Assembly (NCBI RefSeq): GCF_000158955.1
Contig: NZ_GG657757.1
Span: 4,298,775-4,362,774 of the forward strand
DNA: 64,000 bases
Reading direction: 5' to 3'
Source: Streptomyces viridochromogenes DSM 40736
Lineage (GTDB): Bacteria > Actinomycetota > Actinomycetes > Streptomycetales > Streptomycetaceae
In this document: piece by piece, positions 9,584 to 17,701 of the stretch
Position numbering within the stretch: the first letter of the stretch is position 1
How the letters are laid out: every line of letters starts with the position of its first letter
Notes under the pieces: model-generated
Seen by the model: the letters and a program-made list of their open reading frames with translations, nothing else
Told to the model about the DNA's origin: nothing
The model's database searches: none
Program-made: the position numbers and the translations under genes

Positions 9584-10990
9584 TCAGTTGTCGCCGACGC
9601 GGGAGCCCAGGGTGACGTCGACCGTGTGCTGCTTGCCGCCGCGCTCGTAGGTGATCGTGACCTTGTCGCCGGGCTTGTGCGTCCAGATCTCGCCGATCAG
9701 GGTCGGCCCGGAGTCGATCACCCGGTCGTCCAGCTTGGTGATGACGTCGCCGGGCTTGAGGCCCGCCTTGGCCGCCGGGCCGCCGGGCTCGACCGGTGCC
9801 GCGCCGCCCGCGCCCTGGTCGGTGATCTGCGCGCCCTTCGAGCTGTCGTCGAGGGAGACGGAGGCGCCGATCTTCGCGTACACCGGCTTGCCGGTCTCGA
9901 TCAGCTCCTGGGCGACGTACTTGGCCTGGTTGATCGGGATGGCGAAGCCCAGGCCGATCGAGCCGGACTGGCCGGTGCCGAAGCCGCCGTTGCCGGTGGA
10001 CTGGATCGCGGAGTTGATGCCGATGACATTGCCCTGCGCGTCCAGCAGCGGGCCGCCGGAGTTGCCCGGGTTGATCGAGGCGTCGGTCTGCAGGGCGCTC
10101 ATGTACGAGGCCTGGCTGCCGCTGCCGTCGCTGGAGGCCACCGGGCGGTTCTTGGCACTGATGATGCCTGTCGTCACCGTGTCGGACAGGCCGAACGGGG
10201 CGCCGATCGCGATGGTCGAGTCGCCGACGGCCACCTTGTCCGAGTTGCCGAGGGTGAGGGGCTTCAGGTCGCCGGGGGCGTTCTTGAGTTTGACGACCGC
10301 CACGTCGTAGCCCTGCGCGTGACCGACGACCTCGGCGTCGTACTTCTTGCCGTTCGGGAAGGTCGCCGTGAGCTTGCCGCCGTCCACCGCTTCCGCCACC
10401 ACGTGGTTGTTGGTGACGATGTGGCCCTGCTTGTCGAAGACGAAGCCCGTGCCCGTGCCGCCCTCGCCGCTGGTGCTCTCGGCCTCGATCGTGACCGTGC
10501 TCGGCAGGGCCTTGGCGACCACGCCCGCGACGGTGCCCGCGTCGCGCTTGACGTCGCCGCCGCTGGTGGAGGCGGAGACCGTGGTCGAGCCGGTGCTCTC
10601 GTCGTTGTTCTTCGCCAGCGTGTAGCCGAGGCCGCCGCCCAGGCCGCCCGCGACCAGTGCGGCGATCAGGATGGCCGCGGCCAGCCCCCGGCGCCCGCGC
10701 TTGGGCGCCGGCTGCTGGTACGAGGAGCCCCAGGCGCCCGGGCCCGCACCGGAACCGTCACCGCCGCCGCCGTACGACGGGCCGCCCGGCGGCGGGGGCG
10801 GGGGCCAGGACGGGTCGGGAGCGGAGGAGGAGACGCCGGGATGCGCGGCGTCACCGGGCGCGCCCTGCCCGTCCGTGGGCTGCCCGTGCGCGGACTGCCC
10901 CTGGGGCGCCTGAGCAGCGGGAGCGTCCACCGGCACGGGGGGTGCGGACGGGGCGGGGGGTACCGCGGTGCCCTCGTTCTCGGTGCTCAC
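9584..10990 (-). CDS. HtrA/DegP-like serine protease with PDZ domain, 468 aa
   Basis: A Pro/Ala/Gly-rich cytosolic N-terminus leads to one membrane span ('AAAILIAALVAGGLGGGLGY', about residues 125-145), then a trypsin-like domain with His in 'GHIVTNNHVV', Asp in 'YDVAVVKL' and Ser in 'INPGNSGGPLLD', then a PDZ domain with 'PAAKAGLKPGDVITKLDD'. It is a membrane-anchored protease or chaperone acting on misfolded exported proteins. GTG 10990 is chosen because GGAGAGAAG precedes it; the longer frame from 11047 has no such site. Family members are often under envelope-stress control. Two direct repeats of TTTGTATGCCG lie upstream at 11089-11116. Confidence 0.92.
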   Translation of the reverse strand: MSTENEGTAVPPAPSAPPVPVDAPAAQAPQGQSAHGQPTDGQGAPGDAAHPGVSSSAPDPSWPPPPPPGGPSYGGGGDGSGAGPGAWGSSYQQPAPKRGRRGLAAAILIAALVAGGLGGGLGYTLAKNNDESTGSTTVSASTSGGDVKRDAGTVAGVVAKALPSTVTIEAESTSGEGGTGTGFVFDKQGHIVTNNHVVAEAVDGGKLTATFPNGKKYDAEVVGHAQGYDVAVVKLKNAPGDLKPLTLGNSDKVAVGDSTIAIGAPFGLSDTVTTGIISAKNRPVASSDGSGSQASYMSALQTDASINPGNSGGPLLDAQGNVIGINSAIQSTGNGGFGTGQSGSIGLGFAIPINQAKYVAQELIETGKPVYAKIGASVSLDDSSKGAQITDQGAGGAAPVEPGGPAAKAGLKPGDVITKLDDRVIDSGPTLIGEIWTHKPGDKVTITYERGGKQHTVDVTLGSRVGDN

Positions 10991-11088
10991 AGCTTCTCTC
11001 CTCGATCCACGGCTGTTTCCTGGGTCGCACTCGGTCACGCTTTTCACGCTGGTCGACGGTTCCGGCGCGATACAGCTGTGCTTGTCCC

Positions 11089-11116
11089 TTTGTATGCCGA
11101 CACCTTTTGTATGCCG
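11089..11116. repeat. Direct repeat upstream of the HtrA-like gene
   Basis: TTTGTATGCCG occurs at 11089-11099 and again at 11106-11116, 17 bp apart start to start, in the divergent intergenic region (10991-11294) between htrA and the phosphodiesterase gene. Direct repeats of this kind and spacing are compatible with a response-regulator binding site, but the binding protein is not known. The rest of the region contains an AT-richer stretch TTTATATAGG at about 11179, possibly a promoter element. Confidence 0.5.
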
Positions 11117-11294
11117 TCAGCTTTTCCCACGGGCCGTCAGAGCACCATAAGCGGTGGCTGTGCGTCCGGGGCCATTCTTTATATAGGTCATTACCGGCTA
11201 AAAGGATGCAATCCCAATGCCTCCGTCCGGACCTGTGCATCCGTCGAGTCCGTCCGACCGGACGCGTACCCGCGCTCGGTGGCACCATGACGCG

Positions 11295-12122
11295 GTGACC
11301 CACGCACGGCAGCATGTCATTCAAGTCGTCGCCCACCGGGGCGCCTCCGAGGACGCCCCGGAGCACACCCTGGCCGCGTACACCAAGGCGATCGAGGACG
11401 GCGCGGACGCCCTCGAGTGCGATGTGCGCCTCACCGCCGACGGCCACCTGGTGTGCGTGCACGACCGCCGGATCAACCGTACGTCCAACGGCCGCGGCGC
11501 GGTCTCGGCCCTGGAGCTCGCCGATCTCGCCGCCCTGGACTTCGGCTCCTGGAAGACGCGTGAGGCCTGGAAGGGGCGCGACGAGGAACCCGACTGGGAG
11601 CACCGTCCGGAGGACCGTGAGGCCACCTCCGTCCTCACCCTGGAGCGGCTGCTCGGACTCGTCTCCGACGCCGGGCGCCGGGTGGAACTGGCCGTCGAGA
11701 CCAAGCACCCCACGCGCTGGGCGGGACAGGTCGAGGACCGGCTGCTGGCGCTGCTGAAGCGGTTCGGCCTGGACGCCCCGCCCTCCGCCGGGGAGTCCAG
11801 GGTGCGGGTCATGAGCTTCTCGGCCCGCTCGCTGCACCGCGTGCGTGCCGCCTCGCCGACGCTGCCGACGGTCTATCTGACGCAGTTCGTCTCACCCCGG
11901 CTGCGCGACGGCCGGCTGCCCCCGGGCGTGGGAATCGCGGGCCCCTCCATCCGGATCGTGCGCAACCACCCCGCCTACATCGAGCGCCTGAAGCGGGCCG
12001 GTCACCAGGTGCACGTGTGGACCGTGAACGAGCCCGAGGACGTGGACCTCTGCGTCGGCCTGGGCGTCGACGCCATCATCACCAACCGCCCGCGCGCGGT
12101 GCTGGACCAGCTCGGCCGCTGA
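11295..12122 (+). CDS. Glycerophosphodiester phosphodiesterase, 275 aa
   Basis: 'VVAHRGASEDAPEHTLAAY' and 'ALECDVRLTADGHLVCVHD' are the H-R-G..E-N/H-T and E-x-D metal and catalytic motifs of GDPD TIM barrels; the C-terminal 'VHVWTVNEPEDVDLCVGLG' and 'DAIITNRP' are also characteristic. It hydrolyses glycerophosphodiesters to glycerol-3-phosphate and an alcohol. No signal peptide, so probably cytosolic. GTG 11295 is preferred to the ATG at 11217, whose 26 extra codons look non-coding. Confidence 0.9.
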   Translation: MTHARQHVIQVVAHRGASEDAPEHTLAAYTKAIEDGADALECDVRLTADGHLVCVHDRRINRTSNGRGAVSALELADLAALDFGSWKTREAWKGRDEEPDWEHRPEDREATSVLTLERLLGLVSDAGRRVELAVETKHPTRWAGQVEDRLLALLKRFGLDAPPSAGESRVRVMSFSARSLHRVRAASPTLPTVYLTQFVSPRLRDGRLPPGVGIAGPSIRIVRNHPAYIERLKRAGHQVHVWTVNEPEDVDLCVGLGVDAIITNRPRAVLDQLGR

Positions 12123-12292
12123 GGGTCCCGACCACATGCGCCCCACCACATAAGTCTCATCAGACCCACGCACACCCCTTGACCTCACGCCGCCCCTACC
12201 GGGATCCTCGCGTCCCGGCCACATCGATGAATTTCAGCCACACGATCACAGGGAGTGCTCCGGCGCGTTCGGTCCGTATGCGGTCGTGGTGA

Positions 12293-12931
12293 ATGCGTCA
12301 CCGGACGTGGATTGGCCGGTTTCCGGTACAGGCCAATGGGGCATCCACACCGTGGCGTGGGGCGAAGGAGGTCTCGGGGGTGGCGTTGGTGGTGGCACAG
12401 GAGGTGCCCACGTCGTCGAGCATGGCCGTACCCCATGGCCCTGAGGGCGTGGGCGAAGCGAGACACCGTATGCGGACGCAGTTGCGCAGCGGTGGTGTCG
12501 CGGAATCGGTCATCGACGACGCCGTTCTGATTCTTTCCGAACTCTTGAGCAACGCATGCAAACACGGCAGGCCCCTGGGTGACGCCCTCTCCGGCGACGG
12601 GGACGTGCGCGCCGCATGGTGTGTGGACCCGTCCGGCCGGCTCGTGGTCGAGGTCACGGACGGCGGTGGCCCGACCCGCCCCGCCCCGGCGACCCCGTCG
12701 GTCACGGCGCACGGCGGCCGTGGGCTGAACATCATCACCGCGCTGGCCGACGACTGGGGTGTCCGGGACGACATCCGCGGCGAGGTCACGGTGTGGGTCG
12801 TCGTCCACGACGACGTGCACGATCCGGACGCCGGTCACCGCCGCGACGACTTCGCGGCACGGATCACCGCCCCGGCGGTCTCCCGGATACCCGGGCTGGA
12901 CTTCGCGGACGCCTTCGACGACATGGACTGA
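12293..12931 (+). CDS. RsbW-like ATP-binding (HATPase) protein, 212 aa
   Basis: 'AVLILSELLSNACKHGRPL' is the N box and 'VEVTDGGGPTRP' plus 'GGRGLNIITALADDWGVRDD' the G1 and G2 boxes of the GHKL ATPase fold, in the small RsbW/SpoIIAB-like form without a kinase phosphoacceptor domain. Such proteins act as anti-sigma factors or switch kinases; Streptomyces encodes many, mostly uncharacterised. The N-terminal 50 residues and acidic C-terminal tail ('GLDFADAFDDMD') are extra. A single DnaA-type box (TTGTCCACA, 12959-12967) lies just downstream. Confidence 0.85.
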   Translation: MRHRTWIGRFPVQANGASTPWRGAKEVSGVALVVAQEVPTSSSMAVPHGPEGVGEARHRMRTQLRSGGVAESVIDDAVLILSELLSNACKHGRPLGDALSGDGDVRAAWCVDPSGRLVVEVTDGGGPTRPAPATPSVTAHGGRGLNIITALADDWGVRDDIRGEVTVWVVVHDDVHDPDAGHRRDDFAARITAPAVSRIPGLDFADAFDDMD

Positions 12932-12958
12932 GCGCCGTACGCCGCGACGGACCGAGTG

Positions 12959-12967
12959 TTGTCCACA
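12959..12967 (+). other. Isolated DnaA box
   Basis: TTGTCCACA matches the Streptomyces-preferred DnaA box. It is single, in the intergenic gap before the DUF5926 gene, so its role is doubtful on its own. Confidence 0.5.
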
Positions 12968-13041
12968 GGTTCCCGTCGCCCGAGGTCTGAACGGCTAGGC
13001 TCGCGACCGTACGAGACGAGCCGTAACCGGGAGACCCATCG

Positions 13042-14007
13042 ATGGCCAAGAAGCGACCCCAGACAAAGGCCAAGCGCCCGCAGATCACGGACGGAGAGAT
13101 CCCGGTTGTCGGCGCTCGCGAGCCCTGCCCCTGCGGCAGCGGACGCCGCTACAAGGCCTGTCACGGGCGGGCCGCAGCGCACGCCGCGACCGAGCTCGTG
13201 CACCGCCCCTTCGAGGGCCTGCCCGGCGAGTGCGACTGGGTGGCGCTGCGCGAACTGGTCCCGGCGGCCACGGTCGGGCTGACCCTCAAGGGCGGCCTCC
13301 CCGAAGGCGTCCCGGCGGTCACACTGGCCACGGTGCTGCCGATGGCCTGGCCCGCCCTGCGCCGCGACGACGGCTCGGTCCTGCTCGGCCTGCAGAACGA
13401 CACGTCCTCTGGCGACATCAGCCGCGACCTCGCCGACACCCTCCAGCGCGCCCTGGAAGCGGAACCCGGCACCCCCGTCCAGGGCCGTCGCGCCCCGGCC
13501 GACGGTCCGCGGCTCCAGGATCTGCTCGACCCGGAGGGCGCCTTCGAGCCAGAAGTGCACAGCGGCTTCGAGTTCTGGGTCCCGGACCCGGAGAACGCCA
13601 CGCCGGACGTGACCGCCTCCCTGGAGCGGGCCAACGCCGCGGCCATCCCGACCGTGAAGCTCCAGGGCGTGGACGCCGCCTACTGGTGCGAGACGCCGGA
13701 GAAGAACCATCTGCGGTGGGTCATGCCGCACGCGGAGGAGCAGCTTCTGGACGCCCTCGCGCGCCTGCACGCCGCGGGCCGGTCCAGCCTCGGCGAGGGC
13801 ACCCGGCTGGTGGGCTCCTTCCGCGCTCACGGGCTCACCGTGCCGGTCTGGGACCTGCCGAGCGGGGTCACGGCCGAGGACGTGGAGAAGCCGGCGGCGG
13901 AGTTCGCCGAGCGCCTCGCCGCGGCCCTGGCGACGGACGCGCCGCTCACGGTGGACGAACGCCGCGCACGGGGCGGCCTCACCAACCGGCAGGTCACGCT
14001 CAACTGA
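13042..14007 (+). CDS. SEC-C motif / DUF5926 family protein, 321 aa
   Basis: The basic start 'MAKKRPQTKAKRPQ' is followed by 'REPCPCGSGRRYKACHG', a SEC-C zinc-binding motif (C-x-C-G-S-G-x2-Y-K-x-C-H). The remaining 270 residues match the actinobacterial DUF5926 layout and include the C-terminal 'DERRARGGLTNRQVTLN'. Function is not known; SEC-C tails in other proteins bind zinc and sometimes ribosome- or SecB-related partners. The ATG follows GGGAGACCC. A double hairpin lies directly after the stop. Confidence 0.88.
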   Translation: MAKKRPQTKAKRPQITDGEIPVVGAREPCPCGSGRRYKACHGRAAAHAATELVHRPFEGLPGECDWVALRELVPAATVGLTLKGGLPEGVPAVTLATVLPMAWPALRRDDGSVLLGLQNDTSSGDISRDLADTLQRALEAEPGTPVQGRRAPADGPRLQDLLDPEGAFEPEVHSGFEFWVPDPENATPDVTASLERANAAAIPTVKLQGVDAAYWCETPEKNHLRWVMPHAEEQLLDALARLHAAGRSSLGEGTRLVGSFRAHGLTVPVWDLPSGVTAEDVEKPAAEFAERLAAALATDAPLTVDERRARGGLTNRQVTLN

Positions 14008-14019
14008 CCACAGGGCACG

Positions 14020-14069
14020 GGGTCCGGCCGCCGGTCGGCCGGACCCTCACCCCGGGACAGGGTGAGGGT
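14020..14069 (+). terminator. Two overlapping hairpins after the DUF5926 gene
   Basis: GGGTCCGGCCG (14020-14030) pairs with CGGCCGGACCC (14036-14046), an 11-bp stem with a 5-nt loop. ACCCTCACCC (14043-14052) can instead pair with GGGTGAGGGT (14060-14069), so the two stems share 14043-14046 and are mutually exclusive at their boundary. A compact strong terminator is the simplest reading. Confidence 0.7.
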
Positions 14070-14100
14070 CCCCACAACTCCCAGCCGGGACAAGCCAGTC

Positions 14101-14207
14101 AGTGACTGGAAAGGGCGAGATCGAATTTGCGAACAGCCGATCTCTTGTTACCGTTCCTGTAGCCCGGTTGCTGGTGCATCCCCCGTCGCCAGCAACCGGG
14201 TCTTTTC
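14101..14207 (+). ncRNA. Conserved hairpin copy 2 with upstream conserved segment
   Basis: CCCGGTTGCTGG (14163-14174) pairs with CCAGCAACCGGG (14189-14200); the loop TGCATCCCCCGTCG is identical to that of the copy at 1569-1606, and a T-run TCTTTTC follows. CTTGTTACC (14145-14153) and TAG before the stem are shared with the other copy. It lies after an independent terminator (14020-14069), so it is not needed to end the DUF5926 transcript, which argues for a separate short RNA or a leader-type element. No gene follows on the plus strand. Confidence 0.55.
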
Positions 14208-14242
14208 ATGCGCGCATCCGTTCACGGAACGGCAGCCGCTCT

Positions 14243-14881
14243 TCAACTACCCGCTTGCACAGGCGAGTTGCTTCCCGAGCGCAGCAGCAGCGGTCCTTCA
14301 CCCGCCCGCCGGGCGAACTCCGCGACCGCCGTGCGGTCCGCCAGGTCGCCCCGCGCGGGCTCCCGGGGCGTCTCGCAGGTCCGCGGCTCGTCCTCCGCCC
14401 CCACGGCGCACGTCATCCGCACGGTCCGGGCTCCGGGACCCATGAGGCTCAGTACGGCGTCCAGCGCCCGGCCGGTCGCGTTGCGGTAGTAGGTCCGCGC
14501 CCAGGTGTCCGCGCCCTGCGTCACGACACAGGTCTGCGCCTCGATGCCGTCGGGGGAGGAGAGTTCGGGACCGCAGCGCACCGCGGTCGCCAGGCCCTGG
14601 CCGAGCGTGGGGAGGCCGGTGACGGCGGACGGCGCCTTGCCGTCGGCGGGCGACGGGGAGGGCCGGGAGGGACGTACCTCCCGTACGGAACCGGACACGG
14701 GGCCGCCGCCTGCCACGACCTCGGCGGCCGGCCTCTCGGAGCGCACCCGGCTCCCTGAGTCCACGGACCCGGACGCCACCGCCAGCGGCAGTGCGATGGC
14801 GCACACCGCCACGGTGCCCACGAGGGCGAACAGACGGACCTTTCGAGGGTCCCGGGAACGGCCCCGGGCATGACGCGGCAT
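14243..14881 (-). CDS. Secreted or membrane-anchored hypothetical protein, 212 aa
   Basis: A basic N-terminus 'MPRHARGRSRDPRKVR' precedes a hydrophobic segment 'LFALVGTVAVCAIALPLAVA' (about residues 17-36), then a Ser/Pro-rich linker and a small domain with two Cys pairs ('VRCGPEL', 'AQTCVVTQG', 'RMTCAVGAE', 'PRTCETPRE') that could form disulfides outside the membrane. The end '...GPLLLRSGSNSPVQAGS' is polar. I do not recognise the family. It lies 54 bp after the prim-pol gene on the same strand and may be co-transcribed with it. Confidence 0.7.
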   Translation of the reverse strand: MPRHARGRSRDPRKVRLFALVGTVAVCAIALPLAVASGSVDSGSRVRSERPAAEVVAGGGPVSGSVREVRPSRPSPSPADGKAPSAVTGLPTLGQGLATAVRCGPELSSPDGIEAQTCVVTQGADTWARTYYRNATGRALDAVLSLMGPGARTVRMTCAVGAEDEPRTCETPREPARGDLADRTAVAEFARRAGEGPLLLRSGSNSPVQAGS

Positions 14882-14936
14882 GGCCCCGGAACATAACGCG
14901 CCGGGGCGGAAGCCGGGCTCGGCGCGCCCTAGCTCG

Positions 14937-15602
14937 TTAGAACTCGGGCGCGCTCACACCCGTACGAGTGAGGGCCTCGACCACGGCGTCCACGACGGCC
15001 TCGACATCGGGCACCCACGGCGAGGCGGAGCCGGGCAGCGGCGCCCGCTCCCAGCGGATCTCGCCCTGGCCCACCTCGGACGGGGGCAGGGCCAGGTAGC
15101 CGCCGTCCCCATGGAAGCGCAGGGAGCCGGGCACGAAGTCCTTGGCGTACAGCAACTCGCCGAGTTGCTCCATGGAGTACGGCTTCACGAGGATCGCCCA
15201 GCGGGTGGGGGAGGCCACGACCGGGCCGAGCCGCATACCCGTGCGGTCGAGTGCTTCGAGGGCGCGGGCGGCCGGCAGGGCGGGCAGCGAGACCGCGCAG
15301 GGGGCCTTGCCGCCGGTGGCCAGGATGATCGGCGCCGCGGGCCGGTTGCCCCACCACCAGCGCAGCATGCGCTCGTCGGTGGTGGCCGCGAGGAGGCCGG
15401 GGTCGAAGGGGTGCGCACCGGGCACGGTGCACTCCGGGTCGGGGCAGGCACAGCCGCCCGTCCCCTGCGGGTCCGCCGCCACTCCCGGGAGTACGGGCCA
15501 CTGCCATTGGGTCGCATAGGTCAGGGCCGCGCCGATCAGCTCAGGCGTCCCGTCGTTGCGCTGGGACAGGAGCCTGCGTCGCCTTCCGAGGATCTCGCGC
15601 AT
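14937..15602 (-). CDS. Bifunctional DNA primase/polymerase (prim-pol) domain protein, 221 aa
   Basis: The sequence fits the N-terminal AEP-type prim-pol domain found in actinobacterial replication proteins: 'ALTYATQWQWPVLPGVAA', Cys-rich insert 'CACPDPECTVPGAHPFDPG', 'RMLRWWWGNRPAAPIILAT' and 'SLRFHGDGGYLALPPS'. The stand-alone size means no helicase is attached. Whether it is catalytically active is uncertain because the acidic motif is not clearly visible. ATG 15602 follows GGAAAGGAACGAG; the 17-codon extension to 15653 is less likely. Confidence 0.8.
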   Translation of the reverse strand: MREILGRRRRLLSQRNDGTPELIGAALTYATQWQWPVLPGVAADPQGTGGCACPDPECTVPGAHPFDPGLLAATTDERMLRWWWGNRPAAPIILATGGKAPCAVSLPALPAARALEALDRTGMRLGPVVASPTRWAILVKPYSMEQLGELLYAKDFVPGSLRFHGDGGYLALPPSEVGQGEIRWERAPLPGSASPWVPDVEAVVDAVVEALTRTGVSAPEF

Positions 15603-16104
15603 CAGCGCTCGTTCCTTTCCGTTGCACGCCGGCAACACCGTGGGCCACATCACACCATGTGTCGATCACTTCACTGTGCGTACCTATGGGCGCATCACAC
15701 CCCTGCTGGAAGCACGGGGAACCCCTATGGGTCGAGCTTTGGCTGCCTCCGCGGCCGTCGCGCCCATACTGCGTCGGTCAAAAGCACGGGCGTGGCGTAG
15801 GGGTGGCGAAGTATGGCGTTTGCCGTCGCGCGTATTTCTCTCCGCCTCCGCCACGGGAGGATGGGGCACGGTCGTCGGTGGATAGGACGCCCGGGTCCGT
15901 CACCAGGTTCCGGGTGGTTCCCGACCACCCCTGGCCTTCACCGAGTACGTACCCATCACGACCGTCGTGACGCTCCGTCGAGCAAGCCCAGTCGACCGCA
16001 ATAAGCCGTCCACTGCGGCAGTTTTAAGCCAACTTTGCTTTTACGCAAGAGGAAGGAACATTTCCCCCTCAGCTCTCTCGGACACCAGGAATCCCAGCAG
16101 GACA
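15603..16104. promoter_or_regulatory. 502-bp divergent intergenic region
   Basis: It separates the prim-pol gene (minus) from the GAF-SpoIIE gene (plus). I see no convincing gene. CCTATGGG occurs twice (within TACCTATGGGCGC near 15681 and CCCCTATGGGTCG near 15723), about 42 bp apart, which may be paired regulatory half-sites for the prim-pol promoter. The stretch 15840-16104 has AT-richer patches (TTTTAAGCC and TTTGCTTTTACGC around 16020-16045) before the plus-strand start. Confidence 0.4.
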
Positions 16105-17616
16105 ATGCTGGACATCCCCTCACGAGTGCGTGTACATGTGGAGACACTGCTAGCGGCGCAGAATGACATGGGGGTTTGCGATGCTTTTGAGCAGTACGCA
16201 CCGGCCGGAAAGCCGGATGCCATGAACGCCCCGCACCCTCCGAAAGTGGCTGGAATCGATCCAACGGTTCCGTCGCCCGCACACACTGTCGCGCCCGTCG
16301 CGCCGACTTCCTCCCCGACCGCCCCGCCACCTCCCCCCGGCCCACCCGGCGCCGTACTCCAGGACCGCCTCGCCGGCTGGGTCTCCGACCTCACCACCCT
16401 CCACGAGCTCACCGAGCGCCTGGCCCGCACGACCGGGCTCGACGAGGCGCTCCAGGAACTGCTGCGGGCCGGCGCCGCCCTGGTGGGCGCGCGGCGCGGC
16501 CTCGTCGTACTCGAACCCGGCGACGGCTTCGGCCCGGACACCACCATCGGTCTGGGCCTGGCGCGCGCCGATCTCGGCCACATCGAGACGGTGCCGCGCA
16601 GCGCCCTGTCCTACGGCCGGATCCTCGACGGACTGGGCGGCGAGGACGGCATCGCCGAGCCCGACCTGTTCGCCGAGGAGGGGCTCGACCCCCGCCACCG
16701 CCAGGTCGCGGCGCACCTCGGTTACGCCGCCAGCTACGCCCTCCCCCTGTCCACCGAGACCGCCGGCCGCCTCGGTGCCGCCGTCTGGCTCTACGACGAA
16801 CCCGCCGAGCCCGGCGAACGGCAGCGCCACCTCATCGGCCTGTACGCCCGGTACGCCGCCGAGCACCTCGCGCGGCTCCTCGAACTGGAGCGCACACGCG
16901 CGTCCATGGCGACCATGGCGGACGAGCTGCTGCCCGCGCGGCTGCCTCGGGTGGCCGGCGTCCAGCTCACCGCCCGGCACCGCACGGGCCCTCGGGGCGG
17001 CGGCGACTGGTACGACGCGCTGCCGCTGCCCGACGCCGCCCTCGGCCTCGCCGTCGGCTCCGTCACCGGGTCGGGACCCAGCGCCGTCGCCGCGATGGGA
17101 CGGCTGCGGGCCTCGCTGCGCGCGTACGCCGTGATGGAGGGGGAGGACCCGGTCGCCGTCCTGTCGGACCTGGAGCTGCTGCTGCGGCTGACCGAGCCGG
17201 CCCGCTCGGCCACCGCCCTGTTCGCCTACTGCGAACCGGCCGCCCGCAAGATCACGCTGGCCGGTGCCGGGCACAGCCCGCCGCTGCTGGTCGGGGAGCG
17301 CCGCACCGAGTTCGTGGAGACGTCGGTCTCCGCCCCGCTGGGCATGCTCGCCTGCTGGGAGGCGCCGAGCGTGGAGATCCTCGCCGACCGTGGAGAGACG
17401 GTTCTGCTGTACACCGACGGGCTGCTGCACCGCACCGGCGAGACCACCGACCGCGCCTTCGCCCGACTGCACGCGGCGGCCGCCGCAGTCCCCAGGGCGC
17501 TGCGGCGCGACCCCGGCGCGATCGCCGACCACGTCCTGCGCAGCGTGCTGCCGGACGGACTGGACGCGGCCGGCGGTGCGGAGGACGTCGTGCTGCTGGC
17601 GGTGCGTTTCGAGTAG
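16105..17616 (+). CDS. GAF domain plus SpoIIE/RsbU-type protein phosphatase, 503 aa
   Basis: After a Pro-rich linker (residues about 50-90), a GAF-like domain (about 100-270, 'LTTLHELTERLARTTGLDEA') leads to a PP2C-SpoIIE domain with 'GGGDWYDALPLPDAALGLAV', 'TALFAYCEPAARKITLAGAG', 'HSPPLLV' and 'VLLYTDGLLHR'. The canonical metal Asp residues are partly altered: the motif normally reading G-D-V-x-G-H-G is 'VGSVTGSGPSAV', lacking the Asp and His, so catalysis may be weak or absent. Family members dephosphorylate anti-anti-sigma factors, and three RsbW-like ATPases lie in the same window. ATG 16105 is the first plausible start; 15967 is too far upstream. Confidence 0.85.
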   Translation: MLDIPSRVRVHVETLLAAQNDMGVCDAFEQYAPAGKPDAMNAPHPPKVAGIDPTVPSPAHTVAPVAPTSSPTAPPPPPGPPGAVLQDRLAGWVSDLTTLHELTERLARTTGLDEALQELLRAGAALVGARRGLVVLEPGDGFGPDTTIGLGLARADLGHIETVPRSALSYGRILDGLGGEDGIAEPDLFAEEGLDPRHRQVAAHLGYAASYALPLSTETAGRLGAAVWLYDEPAEPGERQRHLIGLYARYAAEHLARLLELERTRASMATMADELLPARLPRVAGVQLTARHRTGPRGGGDWYDALPLPDAALGLAVGSVTGSGPSAVAAMGRLRASLRAYAVMEGEDPVAVLSDLELLLRLTEPARSATALFAYCEPAARKITLAGAGHSPPLLVGERRTEFVETSVSAPLGMLACWEAPSVEILADRGETVLLYTDGLLHRTGETTDRAFARLHAAAAAVPRALRRDPGAIADHVLRSVLPDGLDAAGGAEDVVLLAVRFE

Positions 17617-17701
17617 CGCTCCTCGTCGTCCCTCGTCATCGGCCTGAGACCGTTTCCGCGCCGCCGTACAGTGGAGGCGGTCCAGCGCCGTATCGAGGAG
17701 G

